Part shown: piece after piece, positions 1 through 12,023 of the stretch | Position numbering within the stretch: the stretch's first letter is position 1 | Layout: every line of letters starts with the position of its first letter | Origin: Cycas panzhihuaensis | Lineage: Eukaryota > Cycadophyta | DNA length: 64,000 bases | Assembly (NCBI GenBank): GCA_023213395.1 | Contig: CM041465.1 | Location: 98,153,741-98,217,740 of the forward strand | Direction of reading: 5' to 3' | Translations under genes and position numbers: made by a program | The notes under the pieces: model-generated | Told to the model about the DNA's origin: nothing | The model's database searches: none | The model's input: only the letters and a program-made list of their open reading frames with translations

Positions 1-566
1 TCAAGTAGCTTTAAGCGCCCCAAACCTTCTCTCTTACCTCGTGCTATCCTTGGCACTCAAACAAGGGTTTGTTGGCCCTTCCTTAGCCACTGAAATTAGC
101 GCTGTCATATATTACAGCGCTGGTTTGAGGGCTTAGGCTTAGGTCTGGGCGACTCACATAAGTCCTGACCGCTTGTTCTTTGCCCAACTCTTTTCTCGGC
201 AGCCCGGTTTGCTCTTCATAGAACCCCGGCTTACCATAGGTCTTCTTTGGCTCTTCTTAACTCCCTTGCTACCGTTTCTAGCCATCCTTCTTAGCCTTGC
301 CCTCACTACCTTGTGGCTTTTGGGGGAGGTGGGCCACTCTGAGGCTTACCCGTTACTTTCCTTTTGCTTTGGTTGTCCTCCTTTACATATTATCATCATT
401 GTGTTGATGCTAATACGTACATGTTTAAGCTTATATTTATATTACATAGACATGTATTGTTAGGATCTTGTCATTACATGCTAGTACCCTTTCTCTGGAA
501 AGGGGGAGGTTACCGTTTGCTTACAAGTACTTGGAGAGCGCAAAGGGTCTTTTCATTCCGTCCACC

Positions 567-575
567 CAGGTAAGT
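567..575 (+). promoter_or_regulatory. Splice-donor-like site 1 in LTR
   Basis: CAG followed by GTAAGTGCTCC, a near-ideal plant 5' splice site. The GTAAGTGCTCC core is kept in the 3' LTR (14713) and in the reverse LTR near 63680, while the bases before it vary. It could allow splicing of the leader before gag. A candidate acceptor is the pyrimidine-rich stretch ending TTAG at about 1668. Confidence 0.35.
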
Positions 576-668
576 GCTCCTATGCATGTTGTACTTTCAT
601 ACTTCATTTATTACTAGTGTTTGGTCTCTTTCTTTCCTTGGTTTTGTACTTTAGTATTTTTTCTGGGG

Positions 669-677
669 AAGGTAAGA
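669..677 (+). promoter_or_regulatory. Splice-donor-like site 2 in LTR
   Basis: AAG followed by GTAAGA. The same GGGAAGGTAAG context occurs in the 3' LTR (14815) and, with one change, in the reverse LTR near 63570. Conservation in three LTR copies is visible; use in splicing is inference. Confidence 0.3.
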
Positions 678-1450
678 GAGCCCCTCGATCCAACCTGCTG
701 TGACGCTTCACAACCGCCGCGCCTTATGGAGTAGTTTTGGTGTCCCTTGGGAGTGCCATCGTCACAACACGCTTCCAATCTGGGTACACGCTTCGCTCCA
801 CTCTACCACTCTTTCCTTTTGAATTTCTTTTACATAAGTAGTAATCAACTTACTGGAAATCAAAAGGGGAACTTAACTTTGCTTTTGGTTCATGCTTTAT
901 TTATTTCATCGTATGCATCTTCTCTACCCATAGGAAAAGGTCCTAGGAATCACTCCTTTTCACCTTTCCTCTCCCTTTGCCGTGCAAGCTTCCTGCTCTC
1001 TTTATTACTTGTGTATTTGGCTAGTTTGCTTAGGCATACCTTGATCCACTTTCTTGGGTCATCCCTCTTACTTTCCTTTAGTTCCCCGCTTCACTGGATA
1101 ACCAAAGTGACCCTATCCATAGGCCAGCTGCTTGCCTATCTTTCCTTATTTCTCGTTACTCTAGGGGAACCCTCGAAGGCTCCTTTTCGTCCCCTTTTGG
1201 CCATCCAAGGGTGGGAGGATCCTTCCCTTAGGTCAACCCAGGCTAACCCTATGCCTCCTCACCTCTTGCTCGAAGTGGGGGGATCACCTTTGGTAGCTAT
1301 ATTCCATTGTAGGTCCTGAACTCATGCTCCAGCATACGGGGTGTCCTACGTTGTAATTACCCTACTTATAGGTCTCTTTCTCAATCATATTATCACCCGC
1401 TCTTACCATACCTATCTGGTTAGGTAGCTATCCTGTAGACGCACATCCAC

Positions 1451-1468
1451 TGGTGACCATACTAGGGA
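1451..1468 (+). promoter_or_regulatory. Primer binding site of element A
   Basis: TGGTGACCATACTAGGGA begins two bases after the LTR end. It starts with the TGG that pairs with a tRNA CCA end and matches the primer site of element B (61825-61845) except for one G to A change. The tRNA cannot be named safely. It resembles the TGGCGACTCC-type sites I associate with Tat elements. Confidence 0.75.
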
Positions 1469-1622
1469 CTGCTAGTAAAGGAGCTAGTTTTCGCTCTCTT
1501 CTATTGGTTTTGCTACCTTTTTGTGATCCTTTTCACCTATTTCGATCTCTTCATTGGGAAGCCCCCAACACGTCTGCCGTTACTGCCCTTTCTTTTTCCC
1601 TAACATTGCTGGTTGACCTTGC

Positions 1623-3959
1623 ATGCGATGCTTTTCCCGTCGCTTGTGCGGTCTACCTCCATTGTTAGAAGACCCCGAGTATCACCCACTTCCTTTGTCA
1701 GATTCTGATTTGACTATGGAAGGATACTCTTCTGATTGGGCCTACCACACCTCAACCTTAGAAACCCATGTTTTTCCTTCCTCTATTCCTAGGTCCACCC
1801 AAGAGGGTGATGAACCCCTTTATTACCCAAGTGACCAACATCACTCGCTCGATGTCCATCCCTCTACCCATGCCATAGAAGGATCCGCTCCTCTTAAGAC
1901 TTACCACTTAATCAGTGACTCTCATGAGGAGAATCCTAAGGGACCTACCTCGTTCGAGGTCCCAACTACCTCTTACGAGTATGTAGGAACCCCTCCTATT
2001 GACGTAGTTGAAGCTCTTAATGAGTGCCACTGCGCGGCAGACTTGCAACCGCGTCCTGGATGGCTTGAGGGTGCTCTTCGTGGAGGAGCCTCTTCTTCTT
2101 CTGCTCCTCCCTCACATGCCTCATCCTCATCTACTCTTCCTTTGACAACAAATCCCTTTGTGCCTATGCATGTGTCCTGCTCCTTTCCTATTCCTGTAGT
2201 AGGGGCACATGTTATGCCTTCCGTTTCTCATCGACGTCCTAGTGTTTCAGGATCTTCCTGTGGTGTGTCTTTCTCTCAATTGAAGGTTAGCATACATGTC
2301 CCTAACCAAACCAATGTGCCATCCCCTAATGTGGCGCATACCTTTCCTAGTAGGCCCGTCGGTCCTACTAGCCTTTTGGCTACCAGTCATGTGGGACCTA
2401 CTCCCACATACTCTCAAAACCAACACATTGGTGCTTCCTTCTACATTCCCCTAAGGTATACTTCTCAACCTTGGGGGCAAGGTAGAGGAAGCCATCTCCT
2501 AGTTTATGGGGTGGATCCGCTACACCCATATGGGGTCGCTCCACCTACGGGTGGCCCATATGGGCAAAACCCAGTTCCGCATCCATCTTGTCCTCCATCC
2601 AGCATGATTCCATTTGTTGTGCCTTCGCAAGGGAACTTGACTCCCTTCCAAGGCACCTATCCCCACGCCCCTTCCTAGCAGGGGGCATTTCCTCAAGGAG
2701 GGATGGGTGTGCCACCCCCATCCGCTCCTTGTTCATTACCTACTACGACATTCATTGATCCTATGGCCCAGGCGAGGGCATGCCCCTTCATGGACTTTAG
2801 GTCAACCCCCCTATCCATTGAGGTGTTGAGAACCAATATGCCGCCTCATCCCCCTGAAGTTCCTAGATTCGACGAAACTTCGTCGTAAGACCCGGCAGAG
2901 CATGTACGTAGTTTTTCTATGGCATGCATCGATTACTGGGCTTACGACCACATTTTAATGAAATTATTCCCGCGATCCTTGTAGGGTGATGCCCTCAAGT
3001 GGTTCTATCGTCTCCCTGCCCATTCTATCCATTCATTCTAGCAATTGGTGGATGAGTTCATCAACTATTTTGATGTAGCCCATCCATTCAAGAGTAGAAT
3101 GAAGTTGCTCCTTTCACTCAAACAAGGTTACGATGAAATGAATCATGACTTTGTGCAGCAATTTCACGACTTACTTCACTCCATTAAGGCAAGATTACCC
3201 AAGGAGTTGAAGTAAGACCTCTTCGTCAATGTACTTTGTCTCGAAGTGCATGTGGAAGTCCTTAAAATGGGGGCGACTACATGCGACTCTGCGATCGCCA
3301 AGTGTTTGGCATTGGAGGCTATTAAGATCCAAGCAGGTCTTAAGAAACCTCTTAAGCCCTCACAGCACCATGAGGCACCACGCCCAACCAAAGATACCAA
3401 ACCTTCACAACCTACCTGGTCTTCCTCTCATCCGACTGAGAGGACTTTAGACCCTCTCACATCAGCCATACGCTCGTTCGAGCGTACGATGAAGGAACTC
3501 AAGCTTCAGGCTCCTTCATCTCCTACATCCAACAAACAAGTCTAACAAATAACTCAAGCTCCTCTCCCCAGGAATGGAAATGCCCAGTCCTCTTAAGCAA
3601 GAAGGTCAGACTCTCTACTTGAGAAGAAGTGGTACTTCATTCATGGGGAGTGCTTCCATGGTGATTCGCGTTGTAGGGCCCAGCATCCTAGGGATGCCCC
3701 TCAATGTGATTCTTCCCCCAAATGGGCCTCTAGGCCTAATTTGGACCAACCAGTTCACAAGGATTTGTTCCTTAAACATGGGGAACGTGATCGCAACACC
3801 CAAACCAAGAATAACAGGAACCGAGGAAGATTGCCTGATCCCCGTCCTTCCTGTGACAAAGGGAAGGGTGCCCGGAACTCGTCTTCTTCCTCTCGTTCTC
3901 CTAGCCGTCGCACCCCATCACCTTTACGACCTCAGAACAAGGGGAAGAAGGTGATCTAG
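1623..3959 (+). pseudogene. gag: gag polyprotein region of element A (broken)
   Basis: One reading frame runs through this stretch with several stops. The first 350 codons are rich in Pro, Ser and His and of low complexity; an in-frame ATG at 1716 is the better start candidate. The retrotransposon gag domain follows at about 2890-3250, with the hallmarks GDALKWFYRLP, a run beginning LVDEFINYF and DFVQQFHDLL. A degenerate zinc knuckle is at about 3625-3680 (FIHGECFHGDSRC, a C/H-rich variant), then an Arg/Ser-rich basic tail at about 3870-3950. The protein would coat the RNA genome in virus-like particles. Stops are mainly TAG, mostly where Gln or Trp would be expected. Confidence 0.8.
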
Positions 3960-4125
3960 TTGCTTGAAGCGACTCCTTCCTACGCCCTTACGCGGTCTCA
4001 GGCCGCCAAGGAAGCAGCGGGAGCTTCTTGTTCTTCCGCTCCTTCCAACCCTCTTTCGGATAACCTTCCTCTGGAAATACCCCTCTTTCCCAAGGCTATT
4101 CCTGTACACCCAGGTTGTTACGATT

Positions 4126-5072
4126 TATGAAGGGCACTTACCCAGTCTACAACGAAGGGTAAGCCCTTCTCCATCGTGGACGAGTTTCATACTGTTGCCA
4201 CAGGAATGTCCTTGATGGACGTTCTGAGGAGTTATCCCGAGCAGCGGGCCCTCCTCCTGGAAGCTTTAGGATCGAGTGATATGCCTGTCCACACTTTGGG
4301 CATTACCCAAAGTCGTGGACCCATTATCTCATTTGATCCTAAGGATCTTCCTCCCCCCGGTGAAAGGGAATGTCAGTGGAACTTCCCGTTCACTATTACT
4401 ATCGATACACCCGATTGTACCCTTCGGAGGACCATTGTTGATAACGGTTCTTCTGTCAATGCCATGCCCTTGTGTGTCATGCAAGAGCTTGGTATCTCCG
4501 CCTTGGAACCTATTCCATGGCGATGCCAAGGTTATGATGGTAGCGAAAAGACCCCTTTGGGATCTATCACGATTTTGCTCATCCTTGAGGGCAAGACTGT
4601 TCTTGCCAATGTTGTAGTCTTCGATATTGACGTTGACTACAACCTCCTTCTACGTCATCCATGGCTCGACCAAATGGGAGCCATGTGCTCGACTCTTTGG
4701 GGACAACTTAAATTTGTCCATGACGGATGGATGAGAGTGATTCCCCGTGAACGCCCATTCGCCAAACAAACTCGTTCCACCAATTCGGCAAACCAAGGTC
4801 CTTCCACGCATGCCTCGGCCTGCTTTATTGGTATACCTAATCCATTCGAAGAAGATCCCGCATCTTCTTCCCCTAGTCTCACACGGTTCACCCCTATTGG
4901 TATTGGGAGTTATGGGTACCTTGCTTCATTTAGTGATGACAAGTCACACGATGAGGATGAGGATGATCTTCACCCCATCTCTTTCCTCCGCACCAGTAGG
5001 TCACACCCGTCTCATTCTAGATCCCTGTTTAGAATCTCTCTCATGGGTGAGGCTAGCTACTCCTGCGTGTGA
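4126..5072 (+). pseudogene. Aspartic protease region of element A
   Basis: A clean frame of 298 codons begins at 4176, in the same frame as gag, so gag and pol were probably one polyprotein. Residues 87-95 read TIVDNGSSV. This is the retropepsin active-site loop, with D-N-G where D-S/T-G is usual. The flap and C-terminal part follow as GYDGSEKTPLG and YNLLLRHPWL. The protease would cut the polyprotein. Downstream the frame becomes Ser/Asp/Glu-rich linker. The D-N-G change may have harmed activity. Confidence 0.8.
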
Positions 5073-6500
5073 CACGTCATAGCTTGTGTTGACCTGCCCA
5101 TCGTTAGTTCTTCTTCTTCATTACCCCCCGTAGGTAATGGCTTCGAAGAACTGCCTTTTGCTCCTTCCGAGGAGCCTCCTTTTGACTTTCCTTCAGAGTC
5201 TCGCGAGGAAGTTGAGCAACCCGATAGCCATCACGGTCCCATTGTTTCTACTCCCTCTAGTGATTCCTCTACTTGAAGTAAGGTCATCCATGGGGTGGAT
5301 TACTTCAAGGATGACGAAGCCCTGCTTGAGTATTTAGCGGGTTTTGCACCCAACTTGCCTTCTGGTCACCACAGGCTTGGTCACCAGAAGATCCTTGCGA
5401 TTAGATCCACACTTGCCTATCCGATCCTGTCTCCTATTCCACCCTTTCCTGTTAACCTTGCCCCTCTCTATTTTGAGGAGGACAATGCCATGTGCATGGG
5501 AGTAACCCAAGACATAGTCTTGGGCCCCGGAAAGGTCATTAAGGTCAGGTTGGAGTGTTCTCCTGATGAGATAAGGGAGTACTCCCTTCTGTTCCAGGAG
5601 TTCTGAGACGTGTTCGCGTGGGATTATGCTGACATGAAGGGAATCGACCCCTCCATTATCACTCATAAACTCACCACCATTCCTGGCGCCTGCCCTGTGC
5701 ACTAGAAGTAGTGTCCCCTTCATCCGAAGCTCTCAGTTGTCGTCAAGATGGAGGTTGAGAAGCTTTTGGATGCTGGGCTTATTACTTCCATTGACTACCC
5801 TAAATGGGTCTCTAACATTGTCCCCATTGCTAAAAAGAATGGGGCAATCCATATATGTGTCAATCTTCACGACATCAATAATGCTTGTCCTAAGGACAAC
5901 TTCCCATTACCCTTCATCGATTAAATTATTGATCGCACCACTGGATTTGAAGTTATGTCCCTGATGGATGGCTTCTTTGGTTATAACCAGATTCAGATTT
6001 CCCCTGAAGACCACCACAAGACGGCCTTCACTACATCTTAGGATACCTTCGCCTACAAGGCGATGCCCTTCGGTCTTAAGAATGGAGGTGCTACTTACCA
6101 AAGAGCCATGCATTTCATTTTCCATGACCTCATTGATAACACATTGGAGGTCTTCATGGATGATATGATGGGTCTCTCCCGTGTCAGGACCCAACATCCA
6201 TCTGACTTGCATGCCATCTTCTCATGATACCATAGGTATCACGTCAGTCTAAATCCACTCAAGTGTGTGTTTGCCGTTACCTCAGGTAAACTCCTTGGGT
6301 TCCTTGTGTCCAAGCAAGGAATCCAGATTGACCCTGACAAGGTCAGGGCGATCCTTGACATGCCGCTGCCTAGAACTCAATGACATATTAAGTCGTTTCT
6401 AGGAAGGATCAATTTTCTCAGGCGCTTCTTAATAGACTTCGCTGTGAGCGCTAAACCCCTCACGAACCTATTGAAGAAGGGAGCTCCTTTTGCTCGGTCT
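5073..6500 (+). pseudogene. Linker and reverse transcriptase of element A
   Basis: The first part is an acidic, Ser/Pro-rich linker. RT proper starts at about 5610 (DVFAWDYADMKGIDP) and continues through LDAGLITSI, IHICVNLHDIN, MPFGLKNGGATYQRAM and the catalytic box FMDD at 6153-6164. GKLLGFLVS and the connection segment follow. The frame is that of gag and protease. In-frame stops occur at about 5704, 5710, 5922, 6040, 6226 and 6382. Each can be read as CAG/CAA to TAG/TAA, TGG to TAG or CGA to TGA. The catalytic aspartates survive, but the ORF cannot make RT. Confidence 0.85.
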
Positions 6501-7012
6501 AACAAGACTCAAAAGGCCTTCGAAGGACTTAAGGAAGCCCTAGCTTCCGCTCCTACGTTGGTGCCTCCTCGATTCGATAGGCCCTTCGTCCTATACACCT
6601 TGGCAACTGACTAGTCCTTGGGCACTATGCTAGCTCAGGAGGATGACTCAGGAACCGAGAGAGCTATATATTTCATCAATCGCACCCTCGTGGCTGCTGA
6701 GCTTAACTATTCCCCTACTGAGAAGAAGTGCCTCTCCTTGGTCCATGCGACCAAGAAGTTCATACACTACTTGCTTGGCAACACCACCAAGGTGATCATT
6801 TAATCTAATCCCTTGCGATACTTGCTGACTCGTTTGGATTTAATGGGTAGGGCTGGTCGTTGGGTCATCTTACTTCAAGAATTCAACCTCCATATCGTCA
6901 ATCAGAAATCAAAGAAGGGAATGGTAGTGGCCAAGCAACTCACAGACGCCCTTATCCCTAACTCCTTTGGTGCCCTGTTGACGACTCTCTCCCCGATGAG
7001 TCTATCCTGACG
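6501..7012 (+). pseudogene. Ribonuclease H (gypsy type) of element A
   Basis: Follows RT in the same frame. Visible motifs are FVLYTLATD, then TAG where Gln is usual, SLGTMLAQ, IYFINRTL, and NYSPTEKKCLSLVHATKK. These mark the conventional RNase H that degrades the RNA strand during reverse transcription. A stop (TAA) at 6801 precedes SNPLRYLLTR. The frame ends at 7008, where a frameshift moves the continuing coding signal to another frame. The element carries a second, unrelated RNase H at 12024-12455. Confidence 0.8.
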
Positions 7013-8287
7013 ATTCAGGGAGCCTCTCCCTATCCACTCATCGATGATGAGTGGTATGGTGACATAGTGCGGTATCTTACATAGCAGCAATACCACCTCG
7101 ATGCCAGTAGTAAAGTTAGATCTCACGTCTGGACTTCTACCAGGCAATACCTCCTCATGGATGAGGTATTATACAAGAGGTCCTTCGATGGGATCCTCCT
7201 CCGCTGCATCACTACTGACGAAGCTGACCAGGTACTTTGCGAATGCCACCATGGTATTTATGGAGGTCACTTTGGGGGCTAGTCTATGGCTCAGAGGATC
7301 CTTCGCATGGGTTATTTCTGGCCATCCCTTTTCAAGGACTCTCACGCCTTTGCTCTGAAATGTCGATGATGTCAGGAATACGCTAACATTTCCCATGTGC
7401 CTTTCGAGGCCTTGCATCCTATTGTTTCACCATGGCCTTTTGCTCAATGGAGACTGGACCTCATTAGGGCCATCTCCCCACCTTTGTCATCGCAGCACAA
7501 GTTTATCTTGACTGCCACAGAGTATTTCACCAAATGGGCAGAGGCCATTCCCTTAGTTACTACCCCTGGTAAAATGATTACCACATTCATTTACCAGCAC
7601 ATCATTTGCCATTTTGGGATTCCAGACGTCCTAATCACTGACAATGGAACTGCTTTCTGTAATAAGGGGATGGATGAGCTTTGTGAGAAGTTCAAAATTT
7701 CTGACAAGACTTCCTCCCCTTACTACCCTCAGGCAAATGGCCAAGTGGAGTCTTTCAATAAGACTCTCATCAATATTCTTAAGAAAACCGTTGCTCAATC
7801 CCAAAAGGATTGGTACCTTCAGCTTCCCTTCGCTTTGTGGGCTTACCATACCTCTATCCGTTCTGCCACGGGAATGACCCTGTTCTCCTTGGTCTATAGA
7901 ACCGAGGTGGTACTCCCGCTAGAGGTGGAGATTCCTTCCTTGCGAGTCTCCCTTCGAGGTCTTATCGATAAAGAGTCGATCAGTTAGGCTCGCCTTCTAG
8001 GCTTTGGATGAGAGACGCTTAGTCGCTTATCAGGCTAACCTGGCATCCAAATCTCACTCGCAAAGGACCTACGATAAACATCTTCATTCCCGTCCTTTGT
8101 TTCCTGGAGATAACGTCCTCAAGCTCGAGTATCTCCATGACCGCTTGACCAAATTCAAACCCTGATAGGTTGGTCCTTTCGTCATTATTGAATCACTTGG
8201 TAATGGCACCTACAGGATAGCCATCCTAGAAGGGCTTAAATTTGAGAAAGCTATTAATGGGAAATTCCTTAAGAAGTTTTACACGTG
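7013..8287 (+). pseudogene. Integrase of element A
   Basis: Zinc-binding HHCC region at about 7225-7385 (CHHGIYGGHFGG, then CR-stop-CQ). The core is an open frame at 7397-7987 with the full catalytic triad: Asp at 7457-7459, Asp at 7640-7642 (ITDNGTAF) and Glu at 7748-7750 (GQVESFN), with 35 residues between the last two. After a further frameshift near 7985 the C-terminal part reads GDNVLKLEYLHDRL and GTYRIAILEGLKFEKAING, ending FLKKFYT-stop at about 8287. This ending is the hallmark used below to recognise other Tat copies. It would insert the cDNA into chromosomes. Frameshifts at both ends disable it. Confidence 0.85.
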
Positions 8288-8953
8288 ATCTTTTGGCAAT
8301 CTCTTCGCCCTGCTCCGAAATGAGCTTAAACTACCATCTTAGGTTGTTTCCATTCTTCCCAACCATGGGTAGAATGGCAATTTAAGGTGGATCCTTCTTC
8401 TTCTTTCTGGTTCCTTCCGTAGAACTCGTGTTCCCGTACCCTCTCGGGAACCTTTGTCTTCCTGCTCCGGCATTCCCCAATCAAGACAATGCTTTGGAGC
8501 ATCGTCGCTCTTCTGTCTTGCCTGCCATTTCCTTTGCATATTCTGCTATGCTCTTCCATGGACATGTATGCTGCTCTATCCTCTAACCTCACACCTCTCT
8601 GTTGTCTCCACTTGCGATGTGTGTGTGTGCTCATGTTAGACATATAGCCATACATGGAAGGGAACGTGTGCATCATATAATAAAATATTCACAACATAAA
8701 ATATCTACAGCATAACATTTATAACATACAAAATAAACACACATGTCATCCACACATGATCTATACACAGTATCTCATATCCAAATGGGGTTCTAATTAC
8801 GCCGTATATATATATATACATCCAAAAATTGTGTCACATCATACATCTGGGAAGCCAGTGTCCTTGCAGGGGGGGTACAATCATATGGTCCTATATATGA
8901 CCCCCTAGAGGCCCGTGCTTTCCCTTGTCAAAATCATATATACATCTCCTACT
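8288..8953 (+). other. Post-pol spacer of element A
   Basis: Just after the pol stop comes a short conserved segment, gaaatgagcttaaacta at about 8316, also found after pol in J and in element B. The rest is non-coding. It includes a short TA tract (8807-8818) and a G-run (8868-8874), and the antisense gene ends at 8954. Small ORFs here are not shared with other copies. Confidence 0.5.
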
Positions 8954-10862
8954 CTACTGCCCGCCTCCCCGGGGTACCATCTCTCGGTCTATGTGATCCC
9001 TCTCCTGGGGACCACATTCCTCCGAGGCTCCTCCTGGGCCTCTGCGAGCTGCCTGCCTCGCTCTCCTCATCTCGTGGTCATCGCCACTGTGTGGGTATGC
9101 GTCTTGCTCTGACTCGACCTCAATGCCATCTGTGCTACCAGCTAATCCTATCAGGTATGGATACGATCCCTCTCCCCTCGGAGTGCTTCCTCTGTCACTC
9201 TGAGATGCTCTGTGAGTACCACTAGCTGGACTCTACTCTCGGCATCTCCGCCTGCTCTGCCCTGTGCCTCTAGAGACTACACCCATCCGCGTAGCTCGTC
9301 CCTCTTACGCCTCGCATCATCTCTCTCATGCTACAGCTGTCCCTAGGATGTCATGTGCCTTTGGGACTATATGGCCCATATATCCCTCGCCCTCACTAAT
9401 GGGGTGAATGCCTCTATGTGGGCACCTACCGCTCTAGGCTCATCTCTTGCCTGGATGGGCAGTTGCCCCTGTGCATACACCTGAGGGAATATCTCCCTCA
9501 CCATAGCCTATATCAATCTCTAGATCTCCACTGCACCTGCCAATGCAACATGCCATGTGTCAGTGTATCTCACCATATACCATGATCAAACCAATTCAAA
9601 TATCTATCTGGATGCCAAATGACTCAGGAAAAGGTTAGGTCTCACCTGTTGTGGCCACCGGCTCCTCCGGGTCTTCAAGATCCTCCTCCTGGCTCTCCGC
9701 CAGCTGTAGGTGCCTAATCCTCTGGCACCTCCTCTGCCTGGGCCTCCCTCCTCGTAGGGACTTGCTCAGCTCTTGTCCCTTTGGATCCCATCACAATCCG
9801 TAGCCTGTGTGCCCTAGTCGCGGGTCCCCTAGTCTCGTCTTGCGCTCTTGATGGGCCTGCCTCTCCTCTAGCAGCCCCGGATGGACCCTCTACACCTCCT
9901 TCCATCCCTGAGGGACCTGCCTCTCCTACAGGTCGTGATAGGCTAGCCCTATCATCTCCATCATCTTCATCGTCTCCGTCATCATCACCTACGGGCACTC
10001 TTACTATGCCCGCCTCGTCGTCACTATCCCACCTCACCATCCTATAGGGCTCTGCTACATAATCTAGTAGGGTGAGGAGGTTTAGTGATGTTGCCTCCAC
10101 CGATCGTCAGACATGGGCCCGATCCTCTGTCCCTCTCAACTGAGTCTACCACTTATGGACCATCGGGGCCCACTCTGTGATGGGGTGTGGTCCCCCTGCT
10201 GGTGCCACTACTATGAAATGATCGAAGAACCAACACTGCAGCAGTGTGCTATATGATAACCCACCTCTGCTAGTCATCCTGATAGTATCTAGCTGGGCAA
10301 CAAGGTTCGCCACTATCAGGGTCACCCAGTCCATCCTCTCACCGACTTCGTAGCTGCGAACTGCATCCAACCATCCACCCGGTATCTCCCTATAGTTCTG
10401 TTTCTAGGAAATCCAGAACAAAATGCACAGTATGACCAGCTTCCTCACCCAAGGAATCCTTGACATCAGTATAGTCTGGAGGGGAGCTCCCCTCTACTAC
10501 CATCTATCTGCTCTTGTGAAGAACAGGGCTGCCTCCCTGTGTGCTTCCCTAGTACTAGGCAGCGTCCCTAATCTCACCGGCCTCCCTATCGCCGGTACTC
10601 CCGGTATCCGCTGTATGTCTCTCGGCGTGACCATCATATCACCTACTTGCGGTAGGTAGAACACCTATCTCCTCCTATCCTGATGGGATATAATGTCAAC
10701 TAGCAACCTCTAATCTAATGCATACTGATGTGTCTTGAGGGCCTTGTATAGGCCACACCTCTGTAGGATCTCCCTGTCCTCCTGTGATGCCATCTCCATG
10801 TAACTCAACATAGCCATACCTATGTTCTCACAGTTATCCACCGCGATGACAACCTGTCCACA
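8954..10862 (-). pseudogene. Antisense accessory gene of element A (plant mobile domain-like, spliced)
   Basis: A long coding signal runs opposite to gag-pol and aligns at protein level with + strand sequences at 18180-20060 and 49997-51830. The N-terminal half has DREILQRCGL, VFYLPQVGDMMVTPRDIQRI and LPSTREAHREA. This resembles the plant mobile domain (F-H-L-P, then TITLEDV), known from MAIN/MAIL1 and from transposons. The middle has DWVTLIVANL and LLQCWFFDHF, then an acidic Gly/Ser-rich stretch. After an intron (9537-9645) the second exon reads EIFPQVYAQGQLPIQ and a charged, coiled-coil-like region, ending at a stop at 8954. In-frame stops are present. Antisense ORFs in this place are known for Grande/Retand-type elements; function is unknown. 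Confidence 0.7.
9537..9645 (-). other. Predicted intron of the antisense gene in A
   Basis: On the minus strand the donor is CAG followed by GTGAGA (first base 9645). The acceptor is a stretch ending TTGGCAG (last base 9537). The intron is 109 bp. Joining across it puts the acidic end of exon 1 directly before the EIFPQ segment, as in copies C and B. B has its own 104 bp intron at the same place. Confidence 0.6.
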
Positions 10863-11027
10863 CTAAAAATAATCAAAGTTAGCTTCATGTCAGTTACTAT
10901 CACTCCTTACTCTCTCAAAACCCTCTTTGTCTATGATTTGCGGCTCTTTGGGCCCTTTTGCCCTTTTTTCTGCTTGCCTGGCTTCGTACTGCATTGAACT
11001 TAGTAGTACTGCTAAGTTTAAGGTGGG

Positions 11028-11085
11028 TCCCGCGGTGATCGAGTCCTGCGGTAATGATCGCGGCACCGCGATCATTACCGCAGTA
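11028..11085. repeat. GCGGT motif cluster with perfect 18-bp hairpin
   Basis: Positions 11046-11063 (ctgcggtaatgatcgcgg) are the exact reverse complement of 11066-11083, with two bases between. Nearby are gcggtgatcg (11031) and a 22-bp imperfect palindrome (10997-11018). Related gcggtactgc words recur in the LTR at 13330-13392. The cluster lies about 170-220 bp upstream of the antisense gene, so promoter elements are likely. Confidence 0.6.
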
Positions 11086-12023
11086 TGAATGGCGTTCCCC
11101 CAAAAGGAGGGATTTCTGCCCCGAAAACCAAAAAAATTCTTTTGGTGGAAGTCGTGGGGCCCACCGGGACCAGGGCTTCCTAGTGCCTAGGTCCTCGCCT
11201 CTTTCTGGGTCTGATTCAGACTCTGAGAGGCCTCTGATTGCCCATAAAGAGGCACTAAAATTAGATAAAAATTATAAAAAACTAATTAAATTTGAACTTC
11301 GAAATGGGTTGGGTTTAGTGACATCCACTCACTAGATCTGGTCTCGCTATCGCCATCTCGTCCTACCGATCCCGCTGGCTCTCTCCGCTCTCCGATCCAA
11401 CGGTCTGATCTCTCCCTGCGTGCGTCTAAAGTTGGGTGGTGCTCTGCTGTATGGCTCTGGTTTCTCACGAGAGCTAGTGAAAATGAATCCATTTTCCGTT
11501 TGATTTCCTTATATAGGCGGGGGCCCCAATGGGTACTTCTTCCGTTTTTGGCCCTGCGACAACCGTTGGGACCGTCTCGTTTCCTTGATTATCTTTGCCT
11601 TCTAGCCCCATCACCCATTGTACTCTCTTGACACCCTTTTTGTGCTTCCTCGTAGGTGCATTTATGGTACCTCATTTTTGCACTTTTGGTTGGGTCTTTC
11701 CATCTCATTTTGCGTGCCACTTCCGTGCACGCTCGAGTTTATACTCGTTTGGCTCGTTTCGTCACCCTGGACTCATTTCCGCAGTCCTTTCTCGCTCTTG
11801 GGGTCCCCAAAGGGAATTCTCCCCTGTCCGGGGGCATGTTTCTCTTTCTGAAGTAACCTTTTGGTGCCCCGGGAGGCTTTTTCCTCTGACCACTCTCTGC
11901 CGGTGATCAGACTGCTTGCTCTCGCCCTGGGTAACCTCATTGCTAGGTCCTCCTACCCTTCACGGCCACTTTCTGCTTGCCTTTTGAGTGTTGCTTTCAT
12001 TATCTATTGACTATCAGGATTTT
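11086..12023 (+). other. Spacer between antisense gene and archaeal-type RNase H
   Basis: About 0.9 kb without a convincing gene. ORFs at 11595-11906 and overlapping frames are hydrophobic, mutually overlapping and not shared with C or B. Confidence 0.4.

Larger units (their letters stand above)
1..1449 (+). repeat. 5' LTR of element A, truncated by window start
   Basis: Matches the 3' LTR of A from about 14113 to 15593 and, in reverse, the LTR at 62800-64000. It ends with CA at 1448-1449, one base before the primer site. By comparison with the 3' LTR about 1.3 kb is missing to the left. Compared with both other copies it lacks about 19 bp near 335, between two GGAGGT repeats. ORFs inside it are not conserved coding sequence. 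Confidence 0.9.

Noticed and set aside
173-1319. Hydrophobic ORFs in the LTR, also at 14267-15567 and 63043-63366
   Set aside because: They lie in LTR sequence, change length between copies and have no recognisable domain.
9781-10047. + strand Ser/Pro-rich ORF
   Set aside because: Complement of the acidic, Ser/Gly-rich part of the antisense gene, which is the conserved strand.
10863-11075. Upstream exon for the A antisense gene (charged ORF on -)
   Set aside because: The only good donor/acceptor pair gives a 48-bp intron, too short for plants, and C and B do not support the exon.
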